DNA of 64,000 nt, from contig NZ_JAMWMR010000006.1 in NCBI RefSeq assembly GCF_023887685.1, positions 186,001-250,000 on the forward strand, written 5' to 3'. A program made the position numbers and the translations under genes. The stretch's first letter is position 1, and every line of letters begins with the position of its first letter. The notes below the pieces were generated by a model. It searched no databases and was not told the DNA's origin. It saw only the letters and a program-made list of their open reading frames with translations. The DNA comes from Streptomyces macrolidinus (GTDB taxonomy: Bacteria > Actinomycetota > Actinomycetes > Streptomycetales > Streptomycetaceae). Below, piece after piece: positions 52,206-61,421 of the stretch.

Positions 52206-54338
52206 TCAGTCCGTGGCGAGAAGGGACATGTACGGCCCGAACTCCGAAGCCAGTGTCAGGCGGCCCAGCTTCTGGTATTCCCGTTGGATCGCGTGGATCA
52301 GGTCCGCCATCGTGACCGGCGTGCCTGACTCCGCGGCCAAGTAGGCGGCCGTCACCGCCACCGAGCGGATGTTGCCGCCCGCCAGTTCGAAGGAGTTCGC
52401 GCAGAAGTCCAGGTCCAGGTCCGCGGTGCGGGGGAGGGCGGGGCCCAGGCAGCGGTCCCACAGGGCGCGGCGTTGGGTGGCATCGGGCACGGGGAAGTCG
52501 ATGACCAGGTCCAGGCGGCGGGTGAAGGCGTCGTCCAGGTTGGCGCGGAGGTTGGTCGCGAGGATCGCCAGGCCGTCGAAGGTCTCCATCCGCTGGAGGA
52601 GATACGCGCTCTCGACGTTCGCGTACCGATCGTGCGCGTCCTTCACCTCCGAGCGTTTGCCGAAGATGGCATCCGCCTCGTCGAAGAGCAGTACACCGTT
52701 GATGCCGGCCGCCTCGGAGAAGATCCGCTCGAGGTTCTTCTCGGTCTCGCCCACGTACTTGTCGATGACCGTGGCCAGATCGACCGTGTAGAGGTCCAAC
52801 CCCAGGTCCGCGGCGATCACTTCGGCCGACATCGTCTTGCCCGTACCCGAATCACCCGCGAACAGGGCGCTCACACCCCTGCCCCGGCCACCACCCGGCC
52901 GCATGCCCCACTCGCCCAGGACCCGGTCGCGATGCCGGGCGCGCGCGGTGAGTTCGCGGAGTTGGGTGAGCGTGTCCGGAGGGAGGACGAGGTCGGACCA
53001 CGTCACCGCCGGCTCTATACGGCGCGCCAGGCGGTCGAGTCCCGCCGCGTTCTGCGCACGGGCACCTGCGCGTATGTGGTCCGCGTGAAGCGTGCCGCCG
53101 TCCAACATCGCGGCTTGGGCAGCGCCCTGGGCGGCTCTGACGATCTGGTCCGGTGCGAGCAGGAAGGGGGACAGGAGATGGGTCAGGTCCAGGTCCGGAT
53201 TCAGGTCCGGATTCAGGTCCTGGTCCTGGGGGGTGGGTACCGGGTACGCCTTCGTCCAGAGCGTGGCCCGTGTCGTCGGTTCCACGCGGGGAGCGTGCAG
53301 GAGCAAGGGAGGGCGGGACGACCACGCCGCGTCCCACGGCACCCTGCCCACCAGGACCGTGGGGACGGACACGTCCGTCACCAGGCGGATGATCTCCCCC
53401 TTGTCGGGCTCCCGTGTCAGCGCGTCGAGCGGTGCGCACACCAACCCCGAGGCGGTGAGCCTGGCTTCGCGCGCGAGAACGCGTACGGCCTCGGCGGGGT
53501 GCGGGTCATGGGCCAGGCGGTCGAGGTCGACGCCCAGGACGCTCTGGCCCGCGCGGGCCAGAGCGGACGCGGCGAGCGCCGTCCCCGCGCCGCCCTGTTC
53601 CTCGCGGAGGTAAGTGAGCGGGACCCCGGCGGCGAGGGCGCGGGAGAGGGGGGCGGGGTCTCCGACATCCGCGATGTCCTGTCCGGGTGTCAGCAGGTCC
53701 ACGATGCGGGGATCGGGGGTGTCGTCGCCGAGGAGATGGGCGGTGACCCGGTCGGGGACGCGGAGCGCGCGGGCGAGGAAGGGGCGGTCCTGCTCCTCCA
53801 CCAGCAGAAGGCCCCCGGAGCGCAGCGGAGCCTGCGGCGACAGCCGTGCCCTGGCTGCCGCGTCGGCCGCGGACAGACCGCACAGGCCGAGCGCGAGACC
53901 GGTCGTGGGTCGGCGGCGGGTGACGTCGTCGTTCAAGTAGCCGTAGAACTGCTCGAATCGGTCGTCCAGGTCCGGGAGCAGTGCGATCAGCAGGATCTCG
54001 ATGTCCAGTGGAGTGAGCTCGAAGCCCCCTGCCAGCATGCGGAGTTGGACCGCGTGCCCCGCCGCTTCCGCCTCGTCCGCGCGTGACTCCGCTTCTTCCT
54101 TGAACGCCGCGTCCGTTTCGTCGGGAGCGGTGCGGGCGAGGGAACGGGGACCGGAGTCCAGTAGGCGCTGTATCGTCTCGTCGCTCAAGTACAGCCCGCG
54201 GAACGCGTCGTCCGGGGCCGGGTCCGTGAGTTGCCGGGCGTGCACCGCACGTCGTACCCGCTGTTCGACGAGGATCGTCCGATCGAGGAGGTGGCGCAGA
54301 CCCGGGGAGAAGGCAGAAGGGTCCGAGGGATACGTCAT
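52206..54338 (-). CDS. CIS AAA+ ATPase
   Basis: A 710-residue AAA+ protein of the Afp15/Pvc15 type. Walker A GDSGTGKT is at about 495-502, Walker B VLLFDEAD at about 549-556, sensor region ILATNLRANLDDAFTRRLD follows. The N-terminal 450 residues form a helical domain carrying FELTPLDIEILLIALLPDL. Such ATPases are needed for assembly or remodelling of CIS particles. It overlaps the DUF4255 gene (ATGA). A DLNPDLNPDLD linker at about residues 370-382 is encoded by a 12-bp repeat. Confidence 0.93.
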   Translation of the reverse strand: MTYPSDPSAFSPGLRHLLDRTILVEQRVRRAVHARQLTDPAPDDAFRGLYLSDETIQRLLDSGPRSLARTAPDETDAAFKEEAESRADEAEAAGHAVQLRMLAGGFELTPLDIEILLIALLPDLDDRFEQFYGYLNDDVTRRRPTTGLALGLCGLSAADAAARARLSPQAPLRSGGLLLVEEQDRPFLARALRVPDRVTAHLLGDDTPDPRIVDLLTPGQDIADVGDPAPLSRALAAGVPLTYLREEQGGAGTALAASALARAGQSVLGVDLDRLAHDPHPAEAVRVLAREARLTASGLVCAPLDALTREPDKGEIIRLVTDVSVPTVLVGRVPWDAAWSSRPPLLLHAPRVEPTTRATLWTKAYPVPTPQDQDLNPDLNPDLDLTHLLSPFLLAPDQIVRAAQGAAQAAMLDGGTLHADHIRAGARAQNAAGLDRLARRIEPAVTWSDLVLPPDTLTQLRELTARARHRDRVLGEWGMRPGGGRGRGVSALFAGDSGTGKTMSAEVIAADLGLDLYTVDLATVIDKYVGETEKNLERIFSEAAGINGVLLFDEADAIFGKRSEVKDAHDRYANVESAYLLQRMETFDGLAILATNLRANLDDAFTRRLDLVIDFPVPDATQRRALWDRCLGPALPRTADLDLDFCANSFELAGGNIRSVAVTAAYLAAESGTPVTMADLIHAIQREYQKLGRLTLASEFGPYMSLLATD
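53190..53220 (-). repeat. 12-bp tandem repeat inside the ATPase gene
   Basis: CAGGTCCGGATT occurs twice and a third time in part (caggtcc). Being 12 bp it keeps frame and codes for a repeated Asp-Leu-Asn-Pro linker. Confidence 0.7.
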
Positions 54339-55105
54339 TCCGTAGTCTCCGTAGACTCCGCAGAACCCGTGGAACCCGTAGCCCCCGGAGGCTCAGGACG
54401 CTCCGAGGACTTCGGTCTCTCCTCCGCCACACGCGACGCGATGCCGCCCCTACGCGCCCCGTACACCGGCAGATTGGCGCCGCCGGGCATCCGCTGAGTG
54501 GGGCGGTCCGCAGACGACGACCGGTCCGGGGGCATCTCGCCGAAGCCGAGCTGGATCCCCTCCTCGTCGACGCGCGGTCCCGCCGGATAGACCGGCGACT
54601 CGGTGACCGGCACGCTCACCACCAGGTCCAGCGACGGCTTGAGTTCGCCGCCGAGCGCGCTCCAGACGTCGGCGAACGACCGGTCCTCGGGCGGCGGCAG
54701 CGCGACCGTCATGGGGACGGAGACGCCTAACTCCCCCAAGGTGCCGGTCAGTTGCTCGGCAGGCAGTGCCTCGTACCGCAGCAGGCACGCCAAGAGCGAG
54801 GAGAGCAGGCGGTGTTCGTCTTCGGGGCGCTTGGTCCAGGCGGTGATGAGATACGACAGCTTGAAGTAACGGGGCGGGCGGCGCCGGGCCACGATGCCGC
54901 CCTGCTCGTCGTACTCGTTGAGCAGACCGCGTTCACGGCGCCGCATGTCCTCACGGATGTCGTACAAGTACAGGTTGACCGTGGGGGCGTTGACCTTCGC
55001 GGCCCAGTCGCGGGTCGGCGCGTCGAAGACCACCGCCACCTGACCGCCCGCCAGGGCATCCGTCCGGAACATCGTGCGCAGCGCATCGTCGACCTCGTGG
55101 ATCAC
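54335..55105 (-). CDS. CIS tail terminator/cap protein (DUF4255, Pvc16_N)
   Basis: A 256-residue protein. The N-terminal 180 residues (MIHEVDDALRTMFRTDALAG, VNLYLYDIREDMRRRERGLL, FKLSYLITAWTKRPEDEHRL) match the DUF4255/Afp16 terminator that ends tube and sheath polymerisation. The C-terminal part is Pro/Ser-rich with no fold recognised. ATG 55105 is 6 bp after the VWA gene stop. Confidence 0.92.
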   Translation of the reverse strand: MIHEVDDALRTMFRTDALAGGQVAVVFDAPTRDWAAKVNAPTVNLYLYDIREDMRRRERGLLNEYDEQGGIVARRRPPRYFKLSYLITAWTKRPEDEHRLLSSLLACLLRYEALPAEQLTGTLGELGVSVPMTVALPPPEDRSFADVWSALGGELKPSLDLVVSVPVTESPVYPAGPRVDEEGIQLGFGEMPPDRSSSADRPTQRMPGGANLPVYGARRGGIASRVAEERPKSSERPEPPGATGSTGSAESTETTE

Positions 55106-55111
55106 GTGCCA

Positions 55112-57442
55112 TCACCTCTGACCCGCGAAGTCGGGCGGCTGAAGGCTGCGTTGCACGATCAGCACCGGCTTCGTGAGCCGCTTCAGGCCCCGTACGTCGA
55201 CACGGAGCGTACGCGGTCCGAGCTGGTCCTTGCGCAGCACCAGCACCTGCGCCTCGAAGGTACCGTCCCCGCCGACCCGTACGGTCGACTGTGCCGCCGT
55301 GATGCCCGGCCGCCAACTGAGCGTCACCGCGCGTCCGGGCGGGAAGTCCTTGCCGCGCGCCAGCACCACGTCGCCGGGCCTGGCCACCTGCGGTGTGACG
55401 GTCAACTTCGGCTGCAGCACACGGATACGGGTCGTCGCGGTGTTGTTCGCGAGACGCGGGTCACGGGGCGAGCCGGTGACCGAGGCGCGTACCTCTCCGC
55501 TCACCGCGCTGTCGTACACGGCACTTTGGGTGACGGTGACGCGACCACCGGGAGCGATGGTGCAGGGCTTCGCCCGCGTGCAGTTCGACAGGGCGGTCAG
55601 CGTGCGCTTGCCTGTGCTCTTGCCGCGCGGCCAACTCGTCGTCAGAACCACATGTTTGGCCGTCTTCGGGCCCGCGTTGGTGAGGGTGAGGCCCACCCGT
55701 GTCGTCAGTCCGGTGTAGTTGGGTACAGGGGACACGGTCGCGGTGACGGCGAGGTCCGCCTCGTTGGGTACAGGGGGTGGGGCGACCGTGAATACAGCCG
55801 TGTCGGTGCCCGTGTTGCCGGACGCGTCGGTGGCGGTGCACGTGACCTCGGTGGTACCGACGGGGAAGCGGGAACCGGAAGCCGGGTCGCAGGTGACCGG
55901 CAGCGTGCCGTCGACCGCGTCCTCGGCGGTGGCGGTGAAGTCGATGACGACGCCGTTGGCGCCGCTGGCTTCGACGGTGCGATCGTCGACCGTGACGACG
56001 GGTGCGGCCACGTCCTTGACGGTGATGGTGATGCGCTGCTGATAGCTCCCGGGGGCGGGGTCATCGGCAACTCCCGCGTCACCACTGCCGCCACCGGTGG
56101 TCACACCACCGATGACACGTGCGCTCCGGTCGCCGCTGCGGGAAGCACCGCCGCCGTCGACCGGCCCGCCGAGGTCCCCGCCGTTGGACCCACTCCTCGG
56201 CCCACCGAGCACTCCGCCGATGAGCCCCCTGCTATGGGTACCGTCCGCACGGAACTCCCGGCCGGGCGTCGCATCCCCCCGGAACTCCCGGCCGGGCGTC
56301 ACATCGACCGGCGTCTGCCCGCTCGGTGGCTTGCCGTCCAGCAGGAACTGGACCGTGCAGCTCAACGCCATGCCCTGCGGGGCGTCGTCCGCCACCTTGA
56401 TCGTCTCGGTGAAGGCGGCGGTCTCTCCGCTCGTCACCCGTCGGCTCGGCGGGTTGAGGGTGACGGAGAGGGCGGGATCGCAACTGACCGTCTCATGGCT
56501 GACATTGGTGGGCAGATTGGTCAGCCCCTGGGCGACGGTGTCCGCGACCTGGTCCGCGTCGATGTTCTGGAACAGCTTGCCGCCGGTGGCCTCGACGACC
56601 TTGGTCGCCTGGTCGGGGTCGTGGGTCGGTTCCCGGTTCTGTGCGGGGCCGTTGCCGTTGTCCCCGTTGCCGTTCAGCCCGTCGCCGAGGTCGGTCGTCA
56701 CATCCACGCCGATCACCCGTACCCCCGCGTCCTTCAGGACGTCGATGGCGTCGGTGAGGCTGTGGTCCATGCTGGGATCGTGACTTGAGGCGTCGCCGAC
56801 GAGGACCACGACGGGGCTCGCGCCCTCCCGGAAGACGGTCTGCCCGCCGGCCCCGTTGCCGATCTGCCACAAGGCGTTGATCCAGTCCTCCGCAGGACCC
56901 GGACTGTACTCACCGCGGTCGGCGGTGAGACCGTCGACGCCCCTCTGTACGGCGTCCAGGTCGTCCGTGAGCCCCTGGAGCACCGTGAACACCCGGTCCC
57001 CGTCGATCTTGTCCCCGTACGTCGCCACGGCGAAGCGGGAGTCGGGCTGCTCCTGGCGTACCCGGTCGGTGATCCTGCTCAGGTTGGCCTGGACGTTGTC
57101 GATGGTGGGCTGCATGCTGCCCGTGCCGTCGACCAGCAGGACGACGTCCGGTCGGGGCGGCACCACGGGGGTGCGGACCCGTTTGTCGACCGCGAGCGAG
57201 CCGCCCGGGGCGAGCGCCTCGTCCACCACGGCGGGGGTCACCGGCGACTGCGGAGCGGCGATCGGTACGCCCACGGCGGCTCCCGTGACGGCGCCACCGA
57301 TCACCAGGAGCAGTGCGGTAACCAGTACGCCGATACGGGACCTGTGAGAACGCGTGCCACCGTCAGATGGGTGAAAGCGCCGAAATCCCCGTACAGAACG
57401 TATCGAATGCACTGAACGCGCTGAACGCACTGCACACCCCAC
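55112..57442 (-). CDS. VWA-domain exported protein with HYR and DUF11-type repeats, CIS-associated
   Basis: A 776-residue protein. A basic N-terminus is followed by a membrane span or signal (about 37-60), then a von Willebrand A domain beginning VVLLVDGTGSM with the MIDAS Asp-x-Thr-x-Ser at about 105-109. Next come a Gly-rich linker, an HYR-like Ig module (VTVDDRTVEASGANGVVIDF), a DUF11-like module (DLAVTATVSPVPNYTGLTTR) and a final Ig-like module. It would display a metal-dependent adhesion domain on the outside. GTG 57442 is the longest start; a shorter one is possible. It is encoded directly upstream of the terminator and ATPase genes. Confidence 0.8.
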   Translation of the reverse strand: MGCAVRSARSVHSIRSVRGFRRFHPSDGGTRSHRSRIGVLVTALLLVIGGAVTGAAVGVPIAAPQSPVTPAVVDEALAPGGSLAVDKRVRTPVVPPRPDVVLLVDGTGSMQPTIDNVQANLSRITDRVRQEQPDSRFAVATYGDKIDGDRVFTVLQGLTDDLDAVQRGVDGLTADRGEYSPGPAEDWINALWQIGNGAGGQTVFREGASPVVVLVGDASSHDPSMDHSLTDAIDVLKDAGVRVIGVDVTTDLGDGLNGNGDNGNGPAQNREPTHDPDQATKVVEATGGKLFQNIDADQVADTVAQGLTNLPTNVSHETVSCDPALSVTLNPPSRRVTSGETAAFTETIKVADDAPQGMALSCTVQFLLDGKPPSGQTPVDVTPGREFRGDATPGREFRADGTHSRGLIGGVLGGPRSGSNGGDLGGPVDGGGASRSGDRSARVIGGVTTGGGSGDAGVADDPAPGSYQQRITITVKDVAAPVVTVDDRTVEASGANGVVIDFTATAEDAVDGTLPVTCDPASGSRFPVGTTEVTCTATDASGNTGTDTAVFTVAPPPVPNEADLAVTATVSPVPNYTGLTTRVGLTLTNAGPKTAKHVVLTTSWPRGKSTGKRTLTALSNCTRAKPCTIAPGGRVTVTQSAVYDSAVSGEVRASVTGSPRDPRLANNTATTRIRVLQPKLTVTPQVARPGDVVLARGKDFPPGRAVTLSWRPGITAAQSTVRVGGDGTFEAQVLVLRKDQLGPRTLRVDVRGLKRLTKPVLIVQRSLQPPDFAGQR

Positions 57443-57610
57443 TCAGGACTCACGACCGGCCTCATCGGTCCGCTTCGGACTCTCACGATCGGCACGCTTG
57501 GTTTCCCACCCTTGCCGATGGCCGTCGTGCGGTGCAGCGGGGACGAGCCAGTCCTTCGGGAAGGACCGAATGCCCTATGAGGCAGGCGGTGAACTATGCG
57601 CGCGGGGACC

Positions 57611-58249
57611 TCATATCAGCCCTTGCCGCAAGGCATATGCCACCGCATGCGAGCGATTACGCAGATTGAGTCGCGACATCACGGCATGCAGCACGTTTTT
57701 GATCGTCCGCTCCGAGTACGAGAGCTTCACGGCGATATCGGACGTGTCGTACCCCTCGGCCACCAGCCGCAGGACCTCGATCTCGCGAGGCGAGAGGCCG
57801 GTGAAGCTGAGCCCGTGCGGCGCGAGTACTTGTCCCTGGAGTCGCCCGACCTGTTCGAGCAGGCTTCCCAGCAGGTCGGGCGGCACCCGGCCCTCGCCCT
57901 TCGCCACGGAGCCGATCACCTGCACCAGGCGTTCCGGCGTCGCCTCGGAGCGTCGGACGATGCCGACGAAGCCGCATTCGGCGGCGTTCACGAGTTGTTG
58001 TTCGTCGATGTGGGTGGTGACCAGTACCCCCCGCGCGGTACTGGTCCGATGGATGTGGCGCAACACGCGTAGCGCGTCGTCATCGAGGACATCGAGGACG
58101 ACGACCACCACCTGTGGTGTGTCCCCCTCGTCCCATTCGACGACCTTGACTTCGGGTCGCGCGCGGAGCTGGCTGGACACTCCGGCCTGGGATACGGGGT
58201 CCTGGGCGCGAAGCGCCACCGTGACCCGCTCTGTGTTCGTCTGTAACAC
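57611..58249 (-). CDS. LuxR-family transcriptional regulator (response-regulator like)
   Basis: A 212-residue protein with an N-terminal receiver-like domain (VTVALRAQDPVSQAGVSSQL, VVVVVLDVLDDDALRVLRHI) and a C-terminal LuxR helix-turn-helix (LSPREIEVLRLVAEGYDTSD, SERTIKNVLHAVMSRL). The receiver has Leu/Val around the expected Asp, so phosphorylation is uncertain. GTG 58249 is chosen because upstream in-frame sequence is built of 20-bp repeats. Streptomyces CIS loci are typically bordered by a LuxR gene, which makes it a likely regulator of particle genes. Confidence 0.87.
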   Translation of the reverse strand: MLQTNTERVTVALRAQDPVSQAGVSSQLRARPEVKVVEWDEGDTPQVVVVVLDVLDDDALRVLRHIHRTSTARGVLVTTHIDEQQLVNAAECGFVGIVRRSEATPERLVQVIGSVAKGEGRVPPDLLGSLLEQVGRLQGQVLAPHGLSFTGLSPREIEVLRLVAEGYDTSDIAVKLSYSERTIKNVLHAVMSRLNLRNRSHAVAYALRQGLI

Positions 58250-58270
58250 CGCCGCTCTCTCTCTTCGGGC

Positions 58271-58350
58271 GACCGAGGAAGATCGAGGAAGGCCAAGCAA
58301 GACCGAGGAAGGTCGAGCGAGACCGAGGAAGGCCAGGCAAGACCGAGGGA
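58271..58350. repeat. Tandem repeats upstream of the LuxR gene
   Basis: A 20-bp unit of the form GACCGAGGAAGGCCAAGCAA recurs three times with variants (ggtcgagcga, ggccaggcaa), preceded by a 30-bp version, ending in gaccgaggga. It covers much of the 302-bp gap between the LuxR gene and the divergent gene at 58552. No promoter was identified. Confidence 0.7.
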
Positions 58351-58551
58351 GAACGCCGAGGAGAGATGAAGAGAACGTGGGGAGGACATCATCACGTTTC
58401 ATTCACTTGGGTCTCCCTTTGCCAATCGGCCACACTAATACCCCTGTTTCCCCAAGGGAATTGTTCGTGTCACCCAGGGCATCGTCATTGCCCGAAAGTG
58501 TTCCTGTGTGGCCGGTCCTGATGGGTCGCGGCGGCCAATACGGTGCGCGGC

Positions 58552-59922
58552 ATGAGTGTTTCGGCGAGCCTGGACGAGTCTTCCGTCACCGTCGAGCCGG
58601 GCGGCGAGGCGGAGCTTGCGGTGCGGGTGCTCAACTCGGGGACCATCGTTGAGGAGTGCCGGTTCGAGGTGGTCGGGCCGTGTGCCGACTGGGCCACGGT
58701 GGAACCGGAGAGCCTGTCGCTCTACCCGGGCGCGACCGGCAACGCCACCGTCAGGCTGCGCCCGCCCCGCAACTCCCAGGCGGCGCCCGGGGAAACACCG
58801 CTCGGGCTGCGCGTGGTGCCGACAACTGACGGCAGCGAGACGGTGGTTCTCGAACGCAGCGTGACCGTACGGCCGTTCACCGAGGTCACCTCGGACCTCG
58901 TACCGCCCGGTTCGCACGGCGCGTGGCGCGGGCGGCACAAGGTGGCCGTGGACAGCAGAGGCAACACGCCCGTCACGATCGCGTTGAGCGCGCGGGGCGC
59001 GACGGAACGCTCACGGCTCGCCTTCGAACCCGCCGAGCTGGAAATCCCGCCCGGCCAGGCCAAGTTCGCCACCCTGACCGTGCGTCCGGCCAAACGGCTG
59101 TGGCGCGGCACCCCGCTCACGCACTCCTTCCAGGTGGCGGTCACACCCCGGGTGCCGGAGGGGCAGGACCCGTACGAGCCGGTGGTCCTGGACGGCTCCT
59201 ACGAGCAGCAGGCCATCCTGCCGCGTTGGCTTCCCCGCGCCCTCGTCGCGGCGGTGCTCGTGGCGGGGGCACTGGTCGGGCTCTGGTACGCGGTGCTGCG
59301 GCCCACCGTGCGCTCGGCGGCCCGTGAGGCGGTCACCCCGGAGGTCGTCGAGTCCGCCGCACAGCAAGGGAAGGCCACCCCGAACGGCGGTGGCCGGAAC
59401 GGACAGGACCAGGGGCAGGACCAGGGCCAAGGACAGGGCCAGGGGAACACCGGCGACGGCGGGAAGGGAAGCACGGCCGGTCCCGGCGGCGCGTCGCCGT
59501 CCCCGGGCGCGGCCGGGAACGCCAAGCCCGGTGAGCCGGGCGGCCCCGCGGCGCCGGAGAGCGCCCGGGTGCAGGTCAAGGACGCGGTCGGCGGCGGCGA
59601 CACCCGGCGGACGGCGTACACGGTCCCGAGCGGCAAGACCTTCGAACTGACGGACATCGTCGTACAGAACCCGCAGGGTGACGCGGGCACCCTGGTGGTC
59701 TCCACCGGAGACGGGCAACTGCTCAACCTGGCGCTGGAGAACTTCCGTGACTCCGACTACCACTTCGTGACGCCCATCCAGGTACGGGCGGGCGGCCGGA
59801 TCACCCTCGCCGTGAGCTGCCGACAGGTGGGCAAGCCGGTCAAGGCCCCGGCGCCGTCCCAGTGTTCGGAGTCCCTGTTCCTCGGCGGCAAGATCTCGGC
59901 GAACGCGGAGGCGGGCGGCTGA
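58552..59922 (+). CDS. CIS-locus membrane-anchored protein with Ig-like N-terminus
   Basis: A 456-residue protein: two Ig-like beta domains (SVSASLDESSVTVEPGGEAE; VDSRGNTPVTIALSARGATE), a membrane span at about 226-246 (LVAAVLVAGALVGLWYAVL), a Gly/Gln-rich linker with (GQDQ)-type repeats and a C-terminal beta domain (AYTVPSGKTFELTDIVVQNP). No N-terminal signal, so the first domains probably face the cytoplasm. ATG 58552 was preferred over GTG 58543. Homologues annotated 'hydrolytic protein' are common beside Streptomyces CIS genes; I see no hydrolase motif. Confidence 0.7.
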   Translation: MSVSASLDESSVTVEPGGEAELAVRVLNSGTIVEECRFEVVGPCADWATVEPESLSLYPGATGNATVRLRPPRNSQAAPGETPLGLRVVPTTDGSETVVLERSVTVRPFTEVTSDLVPPGSHGAWRGRHKVAVDSRGNTPVTIALSARGATERSRLAFEPAELEIPPGQAKFATLTVRPAKRLWRGTPLTHSFQVAVTPRVPEGQDPYEPVVLDGSYEQQAILPRWLPRALVAAVLVAGALVGLWYAVLRPTVRSAAREAVTPEVVESAAQQGKATPNGGGRNGQDQGQDQGQGQGQGNTGDGGKGSTAGPGGASPSPGAAGNAKPGEPGGPAAPESARVQVKDAVGGGDTRRTAYTVPSGKTFELTDIVVQNPQGDAGTLVVSTGDGQLLNLALENFRDSDYHFVTPIQVRAGGRITLAVSCRQVGKPVKAPAPSQCSESLFLGGKISANAEAGG

Positions 59923-59970
59923 GCCACGAAACCCCGTGGAACCAGGGGGAGTTCGCGCCCGAGAGCCTCG

Positions 59971-60792
59971 TCAGGTCTCAGGCGCGGACTCCTCCTCTTC
60001 GTCCTCCTTGCCCGCGCCTTCCGCGGCCCGCTGCACGAACGACCCCTGCACATCCGCCGGTTCCTCGTCCTCGTCGGCGGCCTGGCGCTGCACGGGAGCG
60101 GCGGCGGGAGCGGGCGACGGGGCCGCCTGAGGCGACTCCGAGACGGGCGCCGAGGGTGAATCCGCGGCGGGCGCGGGCGCGGCCAGTACCCGCTCGGCGT
60201 TGGCCGACGCCTCCTGCTCGAAGCGGTCGGACGGGTCGCTCACCCGGATCCCACCCGGCGCCTCCGTACCGTCGACCGGGCCACTGCGCTGCTGGATGAC
60301 ATGGGTCAGCTCATGGGCGAGCGTGGTACGGCCCTGGTGGGAGGAGGGGTCGTAACTGTCCCGTTGGAAGACGATGTTGTCGCCGACCGTGTAGGCGTGC
60401 GCGCCGACCTCCTTCGCCGACTCGTGCGCCGCCGATCCGGTGTGCACGCGTACGGAGGAGAAGTCGGCGCCGAGCCGTCCCTCCATGTCCGCGCGGGTCT
60501 CGGCGTCCATCGGCTGACCACCACCGGACGAGACCACGTCGTGGACGCTGGACCGCTCCTCGCGCCGCTCCGGCTCCCGGTCGGCCTCCCGCTGGAGCGC
60601 GGCGCCCACGGCCGCGTTGCCGACCGTCCGCTGCAGGGCGCTCATCCCGGAGCGGCCGATCACCTCCGTACGCCCGGTGGCGGCGGCCTTCAGCAGATGG
60701 GGAAGCTCCGCCGACGCCGGATCGGAGGTCTCCCGGGCCGCCTTCGCGGGCTCCTCGTGCTCGTGTTCCTGTCCGTGGTCGTATGCGCGCAT
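59971..60792 (-). CDS. DUF4157 (eCIS core) zinc-metallopeptidase-like protein
   Basis: A 273-residue protein. The LQRTVGNAAV motif lies at about 53-62, the DUF4157 domain at about 90-170 with YTVGDNIVFQRDSYDP and the zincin motif HELTH at 160-164, followed by an Ala/Pro/Glu-rich tail with QR repeats (VQRQA, VQRAA). DUF4157 is the strongest marker of extracellular CIS loci and is thought to be an effector module or a loading tag. ATG 60792 has GGGGAG six bases upstream. The HExxH suggests zinc-dependent proteolysis, perhaps on CIS cargo; a third ligand is not evident. Confidence 0.88.
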   Translation of the reverse strand: MRAYDHGQEHEHEEPAKAARETSDPASAELPHLLKAAATGRTEVIGRSGMSALQRTVGNAAVGAALQREADREPERREERSSVHDVVSSGGGQPMDAETRADMEGRLGADFSSVRVHTGSAAHESAKEVGAHAYTVGDNIVFQRDSYDPSSHQGRTTLAHELTHVIQQRSGPVDGTEAPGGIRVSDPSDRFEQEASANAERVLAAPAPAADSPSAPVSESPQAAPSPAPAAAPVQRQAADEDEEPADVQGSFVQRAAEGAGKEDEEEESAPET

Positions 60793-61076
60793 GTGCCGCT
60801 CCCCGAGGAATGCCGGATGTCCGCCTCGAGCGTCAAGCCTCGCGGGCGGCGCCGCTTCCCGTCCAGGCCTGCCCGCGTCGGGGAGGGGCAGCGCGACCTG
60901 CCCCTTCGGGCAGCATCCGCTCGCGTCGCCGCACGGCCGGGGAGCACCCTGGAACCACTGCGCCTGGGACGCACCCTGGAACCACTGCGCGGCGCCCCGC
61001 GGGCGAGTGTCGGTGCGGCGGCAGGGTACCCGTGGGACAAGGCCAGGGCCACCACGATGACTGGCTGGAGGACACG

Positions 61077-61352
61077 ATGACGCAGCCGTTCCCCGATCCC
61101 GCCCAGCCGGGACCACCCCCCGGACCGGGACCGACCCCGGGCCCCGAGCCGGAGCCGGCCCCCGAACCGGTCCCCGCACCCCCACCGCCCCCACCGGGGC
61201 CCCCGCCAGGACCCGGCCCCGACCAACCGCAGCCGGTCCCGGAACCCGGCCCGCAACCGCCCCCCACCCCAGAGCCGCCCCCGTCCCCGATCCCTCGGCC
61301 ACCGGGCCCGGACCCCGTCCCGGAGCCCGAACCGGGGCCGCCGGTGAAGTGA
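61077..61352 (+). CDS. Poly-proline small protein, uncertain
   Basis: A 91-residue ORF from ATG 61077 with GGAGG five bases upstream. It is about half proline with Gly/Glu/Gln (PGPPPGPGPTPGPEPEPAPE and so on) and no hydrophobic segment. It may be a real extended linker-like protein, perhaps tied to the CIS locus since Pro-rich regions abound there, or a chance ORF in repetitive GC-rich DNA. The good ribosome site favours it being real. Confidence 0.45.
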   Translation: MTQPFPDPAQPGPPPGPGPTPGPEPEPAPEPVPAPPPPPPGPPPGPGPDQPQPVPEPGPQPPPTPEPPPSPIPRPPGPDPVPEPEPGPPVK

Positions 61353-61376
61353 GGACGGCCCGCTCGGAGCAGCACA

Positions 61377-61400
61377 GGTGGCCCGGCGCGCCGGGCCACC
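61377..61400. terminator. Perfect 24-bp palindrome between converging genes
   Basis: Arms ggtggcccggcg and cgccgggccacc meet without a spacer, so the RNA would fold with a small loop. It lies between the Pro-rich ORF stop (61352) and the converging gnd stop (61422), a likely shared terminator. Confidence 0.7.
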
Positions 61401-61421
61401 CTCATGCGCCGGACACGCCCT

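Noticed and set aside
57250..58402. A start at 58402 for the LuxR protein
   Set aside because: The extra 51 residues are encoded by the repeat array and have no conserved features.
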